Assembly (NCBI GenBank): GCA_037893245.1 | Contig: JBAIAA010000875.1 | Span: forward strand, 1 to 64,000 | DNA: 64,000 nucleotides | Direction: 5' to 3' | Source: Crossaster papposus | Taxonomy: Eukaryota; Echinodermata; Asteroidea; Velatida; Solasteridae | Shown here: piece after piece, positions 11,631 to 23,130 of the stretch | Numbering within the stretch: position 1 is the stretch's first letter | Layout: the number at the start of each line of letters is the position of its first letter | The notes under the pieces: model-generated | The model's input: only the letters and a program-made list of their open reading frames with translations | Told to the model about the DNA's origin: nothing | Database searches by the model: none | Made by a program: the position numbers and the translations under genes

Positions 11631-12915
11631 TAGTTTGAGACTAGTCTAGTTCCTAGACCAAATAATTCTGACTAATTTGATGAACACTGGTCCATTAACC
11701 GCTATAGGTTCACGTGACCAAACCGGGAGGAATTCCGAAAATATTCTGAATACTTCCATTGACATTCGGCATTTTACGGTATGTTTGGGGTGGGGTGCAC
11801 GTTTATGGGTTCTGATGTGAGAGTTAATATACCCCTTTTCTATCTCTGGGGTGGAAATGGAATACACCAGTTAAGGTGTATAAAGAAGTTTGTCAGGAAT
11901 GTTGAGTACTCCAGGTACTACACACATGGATCTGCTTTACTGGTGATCTAGAGCCGAATGAAAGAAGGGCAGGCTGCTTTGTGGATTCATTCTTCAATGC
12001 GCCCCAGAGGCCAGATGGAGTTAATTAACTGCCTGCTTTTTAAGAAGAAAAGAAAAAAATAACAGAATTTTGTTAATCATTACAATAAAAAAAATCACAT
12101 TTTAAAAATAATTTATACATCACCAGAACTGACCGTAACACTTGTAATAAAATAGCTTGTAGTTGAAAACTTTAAGGGTATGCCATGCTCTTTCTCATAA
12201 AAATTATTATCACCATGCATGATCGAGATTTATACATATACTACATGTAGCTCTAACTGCACTTATTATGTTTTAGTTTACTTGGCAATGTCACAATCAA
12301 TTACTGGAGGGGGTGGGGGAGGTTAGATTGCAAAACATCAAATCTTAACCACCTCCCTATAATCATGTTGCTTTTTTTTTGCCTGGTTCCTTTCTTGTCT
12401 GCCAGTTACTCGTACTCTCAGCAGTCATTGCTGCAATCCTTTCACTGCATATCAACCATTCAAATTAAACAAAAAAGTGTTTGGACCTACCTCACAATCA
12501 CAAGCTACCTACCTCACAATCACAAGCTGCTTGTCCACATCTTGATGCTGAGAGACATGGCCTTCTGTCTTTGTGTTGTACGATAGCAACCATGGCAACA
12601 GCTAATCCATAAGCCGTAGAGTTCCGGCCGCGATTATTAAAAAAAGAACTCCATTTGCAATAAATACTGTTTGTTGGAAAATATGAAGAAAAAACCCAGT
12701 CGTTAGGCCTATTCTATAGGTCGATAAATAAGTCCCCACACTCGACGTTGACGTACATCACCATGACACGGCCATGACGACAGTGATTGCACGTCAGACT
12801 TGTTAGTGTATTATTATTATTAAATCATCATCAACAAAGCTACTCAAATGTTAATTAGGTCTATGTATTATTAATATCATCTCAATGAACAAATGCACCA
12901 TTTTTATTTGCTTAC

Positions 12916-13040
12916 CTTTTCGCTTCCGAAGGATGGGTCTCCTGTTAGCAGACACCACCACGTACGATGACAACAACATGTAAACGCAAACAATCCCAGA
13001 CTTGTCAAAACAATCACATGACGCAATAGACCAATCAAAA
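12916..13040 (-). promoter_or_regulatory. Possible untranslated first exon and promoter of the minus-strand gene
   Basis: On the minus strand a consensus donor AAAAG/GTAAGC (plus-strand ac at 12914-12915) follows a stretch without repeats. Upstream lie an inverted CCAAT box (plus-strand ccaat at 13031) and a TGCGTCATGTGA motif resembling CRE and E-box sites. This suits a first exon that would splice to 7328, whose exon carries its own start codon. A short open frame crosses it but has no protein-like features. It would place two promoters, this one and that of the cyclase at 14279, back to back about 1.2 kb apart. Confidence 0.3.
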
Positions 13041-13161
13041 TAGTTTTGCTTGCCAGCACCTGTGTTTGTCACTTCGGACACATTTTGCTCCAGTGGTGCT
13101 GGTTTATGCACGGGAAGGGCAGGTCATTGCATAGCACTCACTTTTTAGCACTTTGTTTCTT

Positions 13162-13386
13162 AAGCCGCGTTCGCATTGGACTTAATATTGTCAAATGTTA
13201 CGGTACGTGATTGTCAAAGTTAACGGTGTTAAATCCTCCGCTAGAAGCTTGGGCCTGTAGATCTTACTGTTGCATGCGGAGGGTAAAATGGACAATTTGA
13301 CAATGTTACCGCCTGTCCGCATTGGATTTAATTTGGTTAAGTTCTCCGTAGGTTTTACAAAACAAAGTTCAATGCGAACGCGGCTT
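13162..13386. mobile_element. MITE with AAGCCGCGTTCGCATTG inverted ends
   Basis: A 225-bp element with 17-bp terminal inverted repeats, AAGCCGCGTTCGCATTG and CAATGCGAACGCGGCTT. A diverged relative (aagccgtgttcccattga) starts at about 26271. Confidence 0.8.
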
Positions 13387-13424
13387 TAGAGTGTAAACCG
13401 TACTGTGATCCTATATACGTAGTT

Positions 13425-13610
13425 AACCCTAGTTGACCCTAGTTTGGACCGTAGTGTGGACTTTAGTGTGGACCATAGTGTGGACTGTAGTGTGGACCGT
13501 AGTGTTGACCGTAGTTGACCGTAGTAACCACGGCACTATGGTCGAAGTACGGTCAACTACGGTCTACTACGGTCTACTACGGTCAAATAAACTACGCTCA
13601 ACTACGTTCG
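13425..13610. repeat. Degenerate 12-bp tandem repeat with internal inversion
   Basis: Units like 'gtagtgtggacc' are repeated to about 13520, then the complement-like words 'tacggtcaactacggtc' are repeated to about 13610, so the two halves can pair as an imperfect hairpin. Confidence 0.7.
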
Positions 13611-14278
13611 TGACCGTAAGATGTGACCACCGCTTTAAAGAAACAGAAGTTTAACAACAGAGCGGTGTTTTTTTTTCAGATTGCACAAATGACGGAAATG
13701 CCTGCCCAATAACGAATTTGAATGACCGAACACGTGCCTCAAAAAAGCTCCTGCGAATTTGAATGCTGTTTTGTTGAATTGTTAAATTGAATGGTTATTT
13801 TTTATTAATCGAATAACACAACAATATATTTTCAGCAGCATTCAATTTCGCACGAAACAAAAATGGGGATGTGGTTAAATTGGCAAATCGTTTGACGAAA
13901 TGTTCTGCTTTTATAATACTGCTTTTTGTTTCGTGACCACGAGTGACCACATGCACACAAAACAGTTTAAACTGGACTCGCACAACGGCGTTTTCCTCCT
14001 GAACACGGCTTAATTAGATTACCGCGCCTAATCATTAAAAACTGGCAGGCTGATGCACACCACGCAGCAAACAATTTGTGTTTTCACCTAGAGAAAAATG
14101 CCAGGACTTGCGCTGCGATTGGTGGAGCGCTTGTTCTAAATATTTGTCGTCACGGGGTCTGATGTTCATCTATAGACTATCGATCTGCCGAGGTTTAAAC
14201 TAAACCTTTTCGTTTCCCGTTGTCGTCGCTCTTTCGCACAACGCGTCCAGCGTACCGACTCGTATCTCATCTGGAACA

Positions 14279-15646
14279 ATGGCGAAGCGTGCGCAAGTGC
14301 ATCCCGAGCCCGAGGACGCGTCTCCTACGGCTTCTCACCTAGAATTGACGGATGAAAAAGTAGGAGATGGGAACCCTCCACCGGGAAGGTTGTGCCGCTG
14401 CACGTGGCAAGCCGACACGGTCAACGAACAGCAGCGTAAGCAGCTGTGGACCATGGTGGTCATCGCCCTCATCCCGATAACCATCCTGGCCATCCTTGCC
14501 GCCGTCCTCATGGTCAACTCCAGCGCCAACAACATCCAGCTCCAATGGGTGCGGACTAAGGTCGGTGGCAGCGTGCAGGACGTGGGGAAGGTTGCTCATC
14601 GTATGCAGATCGAAAGAGGCATAACGTCCCTCTACATCTACCTGGGCGGAGGGAAGCTCTTGAACAAGCTGCGTGGTATCTACAACGAAACAGATCGCAC
14701 TATCGAGAGCATCAACTGGGTCTACGACAACGATTCGTTCTCCACGCCGAGCCATTTCAGAAGCAAGGCCGCCTACTGGGTTAACCTGAACGCCTTCCGA
14801 GGCAACGTCGTCTCACCCGAGTACAATGTGACCATAGCAGACGTCATGAAGTTCTACTCGGGCGAAATAGAGACCATCATCGATGGGCATCTGAAAGGAA
14901 TCAAGCAATCTGCAGGTGAAATCTGGGCCCAGTTGATCTCCTATCAGTTGCTCCTTATGGCCAAGGAGCAAACAGGTAAAGAACGAGCCCTTGGGACGAC
15001 TTTCTTCTCTCGAGGAGGGTACAGCCTAAACGATGACTACCTGTGGTATATGAACGTCAGTTTCATGGGGAGGGGTTTATTAGAGACGGCCTTTCAGTAT
15101 TCGTCCACACTTCGCGAAGTGTATGCGGACACGATCAGCGGCGCTCTGGCTGGAGACGTTAACAAATTGCGAGATGAAATATACGTCAACGACCACGAAA
15201 AGCTGTCACCCTCACTGATCAAGGGTGACAGGTGGTTCGACAACATGACCTCCTACATCAACGATTTACTGACACTGCAGACCCACCTGGCCGACGTTAT
15301 CATCGGCGAACTGGACGCAGACATGCAAGGGGGCGTGTACAACTTGGTGGCCTGCGCCTTCCTGCTCGCCACGGTTCTCATCACGGGCCCGGTGATCATG
15401 AGGGGTATCATCCGCCAGACCCAGCAAATCCAACGGGTTGGTGACTCCCTGCATCGCAAGACGCTGGAGCTCGGAGAAGAAAAGATGAAGTCGGACTCAC
15501 TGCTCTACCAGATGCTACCGAAGGTGGTGGCTGAGCAACTCAAGATGACGGGCCAGGCACCTGCTGAGACCTACGATGAGGTGACGGTGTTCTTTTCAGA
15601 TGTGGTCAACTTCACTGCCATGTCTGCTATTAGTTCACCCATGCAG
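14279..15646 (+). CDS. Guanylate cyclase sensor exon 1 (NIT-type ectodomain, TMs, start of cyclase domain)
   Basis: 456 codons from ATG in a good context (ACAATGG) to CAG/GTATCG, phase 0. Order in the protein: polar N-terminus 1-58; TM1 about 59-83 (MVVIALIPITILAILAAVLM); an extracellular alpha-helical region about 90-355 resembling the NIT (nitrate/nitrite-sensing) family, including MQIERG and LLLMAKEQTGKERALG; TM2 about 360-385; then a signalling helix ([20 protein letters not shown]), MLPKVVAEQL, and the first cyclase strand [16 protein letters not shown] with the first metal-binding Asp (codon 15599-15601). NIT-domain cyclases in animals are thought to report nitrate/nitrite or a related ligand as cGMP. 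No catalytic exons follow before the second sensor exon at about 27 kb. It either splices to 31925 as an alternative 5' exon (predicted 631 residues) or is a duplicate that lost its catalytic half. The open frame past 15646 is intron read-through. Confidence 0.85.
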
Positions 15647-16333
15647 GTATCGTTCTTTTTAACCGTGCTTACAGTAAAAAGTAGAACAGTTATTAAAGAT
15701 ATACTTGAACATATTTTGGCAAATCCCCCGCCACCCGTTGAACCATGGACACGTTGCGCCATGGCCATAAACGGACCCAAAATAGGTAGATGAGATTTGA
15801 AGGTTTGCATGGCGAAAAGGCAATAAGATATTTTAGTAGTTTGCGGTAACAACATGTGGTAATTTCTCTTTTAGTGAGTTGTGTGGTTCTGAAAAGAACC
15901 GGAGGGAACTCAATGTTTCGACAGTATGCTCTGCCCGTCGCCATGAGACGAGAATATATGTCATGGCCTAATAATTATAATGATACTGGTAAAATAGGTT
16001 CAGAACAACAAATGGAATGCCACACACCAGCTGACTAGGCTAGCTGACAAATTCATACCACTGCCTTGAAATGTAGCCTGCCCCGAAACATGGTAGATTT
16101 CAAAACATGACCCAAACCCCCCACGCAAGCATTCACTAAAATATCAATCATTAGCTCAAAGCTATAATAGGTCCTCCCTAGGGTAAGTAAAATTGTTGTA
16201 ATCCAAAACAAGGTAAAAGTTATGAACATGACCACGTTGTCAAAGTGTTGCCATCTAAAACATGCATGGCTAACTTCTATTGCACGGTCCCAAAATAAAT
16301 GCTGCTGTGACCCAATCAGATGACGAGGATATA

Positions 16334-17056
16334 TTAAAGATGGACTACAACGAAAACTCACACATTAAATTTATTATCGGACCTTGTTTATGTTGTGTTC
16401 GGGTAACACTTTATTGTTACGGTCATGTTTTTCTCTAAATAATTTTGTTGCAATTTGACCGAAAAAATTAGACCTCGATTCTTCGATTTTGAAATTTCCC
16501 GCCCTGTACTGGTTCCCGGCAAAGATCCACTGAAAACCACGATGAAATCCACAATATAGTACCAGCGGACTTGTAAACCAGCGAAAAGTGATGACGTACT
16601 ACCCATGAAAACGCATACATGGGGGCCCTGAAGGGACTCCGCAGATCGCGAATATCGACGTCAAATTTGACGTCAATATTCACGACCTTCCTAAAAAAGT
16701 CGCGAATATTGACTTCAAATTTGACGTCGATATTCACGACTTTCCCCAAAAGTCGCGAATATTGACGTCAAATTTGACGTCAATATTCGCGATCTGCGGA
16801 GTCCCTTCAGGGCCACCATATGTATGCGTTTTCATGGGTAGTACGTCACACACAAAGTATGAATTATTCATGAGTTGAGGGCTTTTGCTGAAACTGAGTT
16901 TTTCTGGGTCGTAGAACGCCGATCAATTTTGTTGTTTTTTGCATGAAGGAACAAGATTTATTGAATACTAATGATATATTAGTAATCATTATACATTTCT
17001 CGAACAAAAAACAGCAACACAGCCTTTATCATTATTCCGTTGTAGTCCATCTTTAA
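16334..17056. mobile_element. TIR element of 723 bp carrying a complex CRE-like hairpin
   Basis: Ends TTAAAGATGGACTACAACG and GTTGTAGTCCATCTTTAA are inverted repeats of about 18 bp. Inside, 16590-16850 is a second, larger inverted repeat: the arms starting tgacgtactacccatgaaaa and ending in its reverse complement are about 65 bases each. Between them the palindromic block centred on GACGTCAAATTTGACGTC occurs three times, each ending in CGCGAATATT-like words. Confidence 0.8.
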
Positions 17057-18014
17057 CACCAAAACAAACTCACCTCCTGAAAAGTAAAACATGTTAGGGC
17101 ATAGGTCATAGGTCGTAGGACACACCAATGTAATTGCTTGAATTATCAGAAATGAGTGGTTTTATTTTTATTTTTTTATTTTTTATTTTATTGTTTTATA
17201 TTCTTGGGGGGGGGGGGGGTGTATTTTATAGTAAATATCGTTTAACTGATCTGTCCGAAGTTTTACAATAATGTAAAAGCTCTTGTTATTTTTCGCGATC
17301 GCCATCTGGCGATCGTGAATGGTTTGTTTATATAATTATTTAGTGTGCAACAATTACGTGATATAGCGCGTGATATAGCGCAATGATTTTGCTGGATGCG
17401 TATATAATCATTATTTACTTTAAACTAATTATAGGTTTTCCCGGCGAATTTAAACATAAATTCAATCAGTTTAATACCCGGCTTATTAAATTTCATTTGA
17501 AAATGAATGCTCCGTTGCATCAGCATTCAACAGTCAAAAGAAGTAATTGCATTTAAGCAGTTAGCATTCACTGGCCAAATACGATTATTCAAATTCATGA
17601 GGTCGCAAAGATCATACAATTTGGTAATAGCCAGCAGCAAGAGGCTGGTCAGCCATTTATTTTCATCAATTGGCAAACATGTTTCAAAGGTTCACATTCA
17701 AATTCGTTTCTATGGTATGTGCTTTCTGATTTCGTATGTGCCTATATAAAGGCAGATATTTTGAAGAGAATGAATTCTCACACTAATTTATTCTGCGTTA
17801 TATATCTTTAAGTAGAGCAAATTTGAAAGAAAAGATGGCTGCCCGTATAGTCAGTATAACTGAATGTCTGCCAAATAACTATTGAAAAGTGTGTGAAAAG
17901 AAACCCTAGCAACAAATTAATGTGCGCTTCGATGCGTCTTAATTTGATTTCATCAATTGTAGATATGTAGCAGAAATTCAACTGAAGAATGGTGAAAATG
18001 TAGCCTTGAGTGCC

Positions 18015-18216
18015 TATACTCTCTTATTTCCAAAGAGTGAACATTCACTCCATTCTTTTAGAGTGAAATTAATTCACTCGAAAAAGATTGAAATCTAATC
18101 AAATTCCGCTGAAATGGTACCATTTTTAAGTGTGGTTCAATCTAAATTTAGAGCGAGATCAATTTATTCTAAAACGTCTAGTCCCTAGTTCCATTCTTTG
18201 GAATTTAGAGAGTATA
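18015..18216. mobile_element. Foldback element with TATACTCTCT ends
   Basis: About 200 bp. Ends TATACTCTCTTATTTCCAAAG and CTTTGGAATTTAGAGAGTATA pair. Inside, attcactc / gagtgaat words repeat in both orientations. Non-coding MITE-like. Confidence 0.75.
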
Positions 18217-18946
18217 AATGAAATCAGTTGACGAAAGCGACCCTTAATGAAAATAACGAAATCATGTGTGCACACACACCAAAATGAATGCAATAGTAGC
18301 TAAAAGGAAATCATCAATTCATCGATGTTCTGTGACTAAGAGCATATAGAGCTATATGACCGGTATAAGGTCGATCCTGAAGTGTACAAACACTTTAAAT
18401 TCACTCACTTGTAATGTTGTCACCGAGTACATCAGGAAAACTAGTCTTGTTTCGTTTGCTTGCTTCCTTGATCTGTTTATAGAAAATCATTTGGGTACAC
18501 CTATTAAGCTGTGGTCGGAGTTTGCTTGCGGTAAACAATGTTTATAACAGCGCAGTTAAACTTTAACCCAGGAGTTTGCTCCCGATCGATATGTTATTCA
18601 TACTATGCACAAAAGTGAAAATGAACGCGAATTTGTGATGACGTTATACAATTACACAGGACACATTTTTCGCTCAGGGAAACCGCGAAAGCCTCGAAAC
18701 CATTTCAACTCAAAATTTGCCAAATTCGCTTTGCATTCTCGTGAAGAACTCTAGTCTGATAATTAAGCATGTTACTATAGCATCTGTATAAATAATAAAA
18801 ATGAAGCAAATGCTTTTACTGGAAAGCATTAGCTAAAAACCAAAAGAATTTACTTTTTGCTTTCTATTTGCTAGAATCATTTGCTTAATACAAAGGAGTA
18901 AAATGTTTTGCATTTGGTGTATTTACCAGTCATTTTTTTTAAAGGT

Positions 18947-19321
18947 TAGGTGTGCCGTGGTCTCGTGGTCTGGAGCATTGAATTTGTAATCTGTAGGTAA
19001 AGCTGCAGGTTGTGGGTTCGAGTCCGGCCTGGGACTATGGTGCGTGTGCCCTTGGGCAAGGCACTTTGTCACTCATTGCTTCTCTCCACCCAGGAGCAAA
19101 ATGGATACCTGTGAGGGCAGAGATGGTTATTGTGGTTGATTTAGCTGCTTTGCGCCGAAATGGCAGCATCGAGCTGTATACTCCCCAGGGAGCTGAGATA
19201 GTATTTGGAATGTTTCATGGGCCCAATGACCGGGGTAATAATAAAGCGCTTTGATACACCCACATTTGTGGGAGTCTAAAAGCGCTATATAAGAACTAGC
19301 ATTATTATTATTATTATTATT
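18947..19321 (+). mobile_element. tRNA-derived SINE, family 1, full-length-looking copy
   Basis: The head has A-box-like TGGTCTCGTGGTCTGGAG and a perfect B box GGTTCGAGTCC (about 19015), as in pol III promoters. The body includes 'cccttgggcaaggcactttgt', 'ccacccaggag' and 'gggtaataataaagcgctt'. It ends in an (ATT)n tail at 19300-19321. Other copies: 22200-22500 (minus), 49235-49555 (plus) and 52625-53060 (plus, interrupted). Confidence 0.85.
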
Positions 19322-20749
19322 AGGTCGGGACAACTTTAAAAATAAAAGAAGCAAATACTAGTGTGTACAATTTGCTTTTATGTGGGAGAGGAAGCATCTA
19401 GGATAACAACAAATACAAGTAGATGTACCAGGTTTGGGGAAAGAAATAAGACATAGATGGCCGACCTATTCTCGGAACATTCTAGGGATGGAAAGTGGCA
19501 GGAACGTCCACAAAGCAATCAAACTCTGCTAAACAGTAAAACTTAACTTTATTCATACGAGTTCAAGCATTTGCTTTACCCTTTTTGCTTGTACTTTCTA
19601 TTCATTTTTTTCTTTTTTAAAATTCATACGGCCCATTGTGTCATAAAATGGATCAATATGCAGTTTTCTACTTTTTGTTTAAAATGACACTACAATATCC
19701 TGATATATACCTTCAGGTGAGTCACATAGGCCATGCACGTAAAAACAAAGTCAAATCGATTAGATTCACGGGCGGCGCAAACTAAATTTAATTAGGCCTT
19801 TTGAAAGACTTCTACTATCATGAATGCTTTAACACGTGCTAGTGCACATGTACCTTTTGTGTGTAGATATAAAGGCAAAACTTGACAACACATCCTGAAT
19901 AAAGCGTAACGGCATCGCGAAATTATAAAAAACAAATTATATAAGAAACATCTTGGAAATTAACACAGGTATAGTTTGATAACAGGTTTATACAGGGCTA
20001 GTCAGAATGATGGGTGCTATGTACAACAATTATTTGTTTTCGTCAAAAAGTAAAAAGTAATTTACAGAAAGAATAAAACGCGGGAACAGATACCATATCT
20101 GGACATCGGATGTTGTTTATATGCGGAGGAGGCCAAATCTTTAACACAATGAACGCTTACATTTCGAGTTGGCGAACACTGTTTAGGAATGAGAAACCTT
20201 ACACGATTTGTTCTTTTTGTCGTGGCCCGTAACGATTAGTTTTTAAACACAGAAACTGGAGCGATGTCCATTTTTGTACAAGTTTTAGACAATCATCTAT
20301 TTTTTTGTTTCATCTACGAGACGCCCTTTATGACTTTAATAACAAAACAAAAATATAGAGGACCAAACAAATATACATATAAAACGACAAAATATAATAG
20401 AACAAAACAAATATATAAAGAACGAAACAAATAAAGAAGATAAAACAACTGTATATGAGACGAGAACAAATATATATTGGGCAAAACAAATACATACAAG
20501 ACCAAAGAAAATAATAATACCATTTATAAGACGAAACAAATATATTGATTTTGTTAATCGATCTTAAAGGGATCGTATACGTTTGGTAATTGGAACCCAC
20601 TGTTTGTTTCAATCCTATAGTTATAGATATATACCATAAAACTAACCTGTTAAAATTTCATTTCCAAAGGTGGTAGCGATTTTGAGATATTGCCGAAAAT
20701 CTGGAGCGGTTATGTCCACGCAGGAAGAATAATCTGCATTGGAATACAC

Positions 20750-20868
20750 AATCTGAGAAACGTCACTCGGCCGTCTCATGGCAAAACAAGTCAACTCTAA
20801 TGTGATTTGCACACAACTTACATTGTTTTGCCTTGAGACGGCCGCACTGCCGTAACGCTTCTCAGATT
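20750..20868. repeat. Inverted repeat with AATCTGAGAAACG ends
   Basis: The arms 'aatctgagaa..gtcactcggccgtctca.ggcaaaacaa' and the reverse complement form of 'ttgttttgcc.tgagacggccg...cttctcagatt' pair over about 45 bases with a roughly 30-base loop. It probably sits within a larger dispersed repeat starting near 20560. Confidence 0.7.
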
Positions 20869-21544
20869 CATTTTTTTGGGGATAAAAAGTGATATCTTTT
20901 TCCATAACCGCAGTACTTCGAAGTGAAAAGTTTCTAAAAATGCATTATACTACCAAAGCTGCTGTACTTCTTACTCTGAAAAAAAGAGGGGGTTAAAAAC
21001 TGTGTACACGAGTGCAAACTTGCCTTTCTGTGAGCATTGGATGAAACTGCCATGGGACCTAACAAAAACCACCAGTGCTTTATATTATTATGCAATGGAG
21101 CGCAGATATCATTTTTCAAAATGCGGATGGGCTTCAGGCATTGTTCTCCGTTAGAAACACTAACGGAGATTAACAACTACAGGACTATACTATTATTACG
21201 GGTGGTTATCACCGAATGGCATTTTTTCCAAAAAGCCATTGGTTACCCCAAACAAAACTTTAAAAAAATTGAAAGATGATAAAAATTATAAGCTTTAATT
21301 TAATGAGTGTTTCAAACAACTTGGGGAGAGTTGTATTTTTTTCTTGAAGTGGGCGTTTTTATCACTGGGGTATGTGGAAGTTCACGTACTGTCTGTGACC
21401 ACTATGACCTCTTCTTCCCCAAGGGTGCACTATACTAATTCAAATGAGAATTTATACGCGAGCTCAGTCATTTTTTTGAAAAAGGAGACCGTTTGGCCTT
21501 TAAAAAGGTGGGATTGTGCAAATATAGCTGAGGATCAACTCCCT

Positions 21545-21787
21545 GGGCCCAATTTCATAGAGCTGCTAAGCACAAAAATTTGCTTAGCACAAAAAAGTCT
21601 TGCTCATTAAAAACAGGTTACCAGCCAAAATTCTACGGGTTTTTCATTCTAAGCCAAAAACCAGCTGATTATCAATTGAAAACAATAAAGATCACGTAAA
21701 AATTTGGTCTGTAACCTTGTTTTTGCCAATGACAAATTTCCATGCTAAGCAAATTATTGTGCTTAGCAGCTCTATGAAATTGGCCCC
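21545..21787. mobile_element. Palindromic MITE, GGCCAATTTCATAGAGCTGC family, copy 1
   Basis: Both ends read GGSCCAATTTCATAGAGCTG then ctaagcac in inverted orientation. Further copies: 52716-52959 (inside a SINE), 54299-54523 (complete), and degraded ones at about 36380-36630 and 43090-43416. The palindromic ends are about 45 bp long. Confidence 0.85.
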
Positions 21788-22199
21788 TGGTTTTAGAGCT
21801 TCCATCCAAGGGCAGACGTTGACGAGATTACGCTTGAGAAATGTTTTCTATTTGCCAGAGAAAGTGACTGGATGCCATTTGTAAAAATGGCTGCATGCAG
21901 GTTTGGAAAGTGTATCACCTTTCGGGATGCATGTTTGTTTTTGTTTATATATTTAAAATGTAATTGGCTACGCCATCTAAAATTAAAAAGAAATGGAAAG
22001 ATGAAGAATCAGACAATACATTGATGTTTGTTTGAGAAACCCCAGTGATGTCGGCTTGTATTTTATATGGCTTTGAACTTTGTAGATTTTTACACTGTTT
22101 TTGTAATGGGGCTTGAGAATGCACGGAGAATGAAACGTTACGTCGCGGTAAAACCAGGTAACCGGTTACGGTTAACCGGTTACCGGTTATTCAGTTTAT

Positions 22200-22500
22200 G
22201 CATGGAAGTAGGGGTTCCTGCAGAGCAAACAAAGAGACCAATTTATACGTGGTTCATTTTCTCTCTGAAGTATACAGCTCAATGCTGCCATTTCCGGCGC
22301 AATGCAGCAAAAATCAATCACAATTATCATCTGTGCCCTCACAGGTACCCCATTTATAAGCAAATAATGACTAGGTACCTTGCTCAAGGGCACACGCACC
22401 ATTACTCTAGGCTGGACTCGACCCCAACCTTTAGTTTTACCCGCAAACCTCGAGTTCACGCTCCAGATCATGAGGCTAGCTAGGTGGTCACGTTTACACC
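22200..22500 (-). mobile_element. tRNA-derived SINE, family 1, minus-strand copy
   Basis: The reverse complement of the body words seen at 18947-19321 is present ('gtgccctcacaggta', 'cttgctcaagggcacacg'), and the head with the B box lies to the right (ggactcgacccc at about 22415). It lacks a clear tail. Confidence 0.75.
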
Positions 22501-22707
22501 ATCTTTGCTCACTACGGCCTAGGACATTATGTCTTGTTCTTTTGAGTCTTCCGATTGCCGGCTTGTTAAATTGAGAGCGCTATGAGTATGACACTAAGTT
22601 AAGACGTGAATACTAGAATCTCCGGGAAATGTCAATAATATTAAACAAAATATATTATCTGCACCTCACATATTAGTGTTATTGTAAACCGTATCTTCTG
22701 TTGGTCA

Positions 22708-23022
22708 TGGCGGTACCACCCAAACAAACAAAGTCACCTAGGAACCTTCGGACTTCGAAGTTCCAAAAGATATCAGAACCCACCGCCCGTGAGTGACAAG
22801 ATCCAAGATGGCTGCCATACGCGTCCCGTGCAGAGCACATATTACATGAATACGAAGCTCGACTATATACTACAATCTCTCGAAACTCTCGAATCGAGAA
22901 TAACTACAGTGGAAGTCAAGCTACAGAAAACCACAGAAAAAGTTACCCTCCAAAATAAAGAAATTGAAGATCTCAGGAAATCACAAATGAAGAAGAAAAA
23001 AATGCCGAAGACACTTATATGA
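22708..23022 (+). mobile_element. LINE ORF1-like fragment, coiled coil
   Basis: Two overlapping frames are open. The first starts MAVPPKQTKSPRNLRTSKF. The second gives a charged heptad-rich peptide (LDYILQSLETLESRITTVEV, then KLQKTTEKVTLQNKEIEDLR). This resembles the N-terminal and coiled-coil part of ORF1 proteins of non-LTR retrotransposons. The change of frame near 22790 shows it is a decayed fragment. It could also be a host coiled-coil remnant. Confidence 0.4.
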
Positions 23023-23130
23023 AATATTTACGTGGACACGCTCTTAAATAACAAAAATTAAGAACAGTTATATGCAATAATTATATATGATAGTTTGTGC
23101 ATTTAATATGTGACTTTAATACTTAAATAT

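Larger units (their letters stand above)
7329..12915. other. Probable first intron of the minus-strand gene, repeats only
   Basis: No exon recognised on either strand. It contains a truncated TTAACCCTAACC-type element (7438 to about 7740), an (ATT)n microsatellite, hairpins at 8977-9042 and 9871-9970, a TIR element at 10451-11133 and the 11-bp array at 11261-11630. The sequence from 11640 to 12915 shows nothing I can name. Confidence 0.5.

Noticed and set aside
11261-11649. Three overlapping plus-strand ORFs of 116-125 codons with a MSAVCPRYVRG repeat
   Set aside because: They are the three frames of the 11-bp array; the repeat has no stop in any plus frame, and there is no splice or start context that favours one.
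15647-15793. Extension of sensor exon 1 by 48 codons to a stop
   Set aside because: It breaks the cyclase domain right after its first strand, follows a good phase-0 GT donor, and the second sensor exon stops at the same codon.
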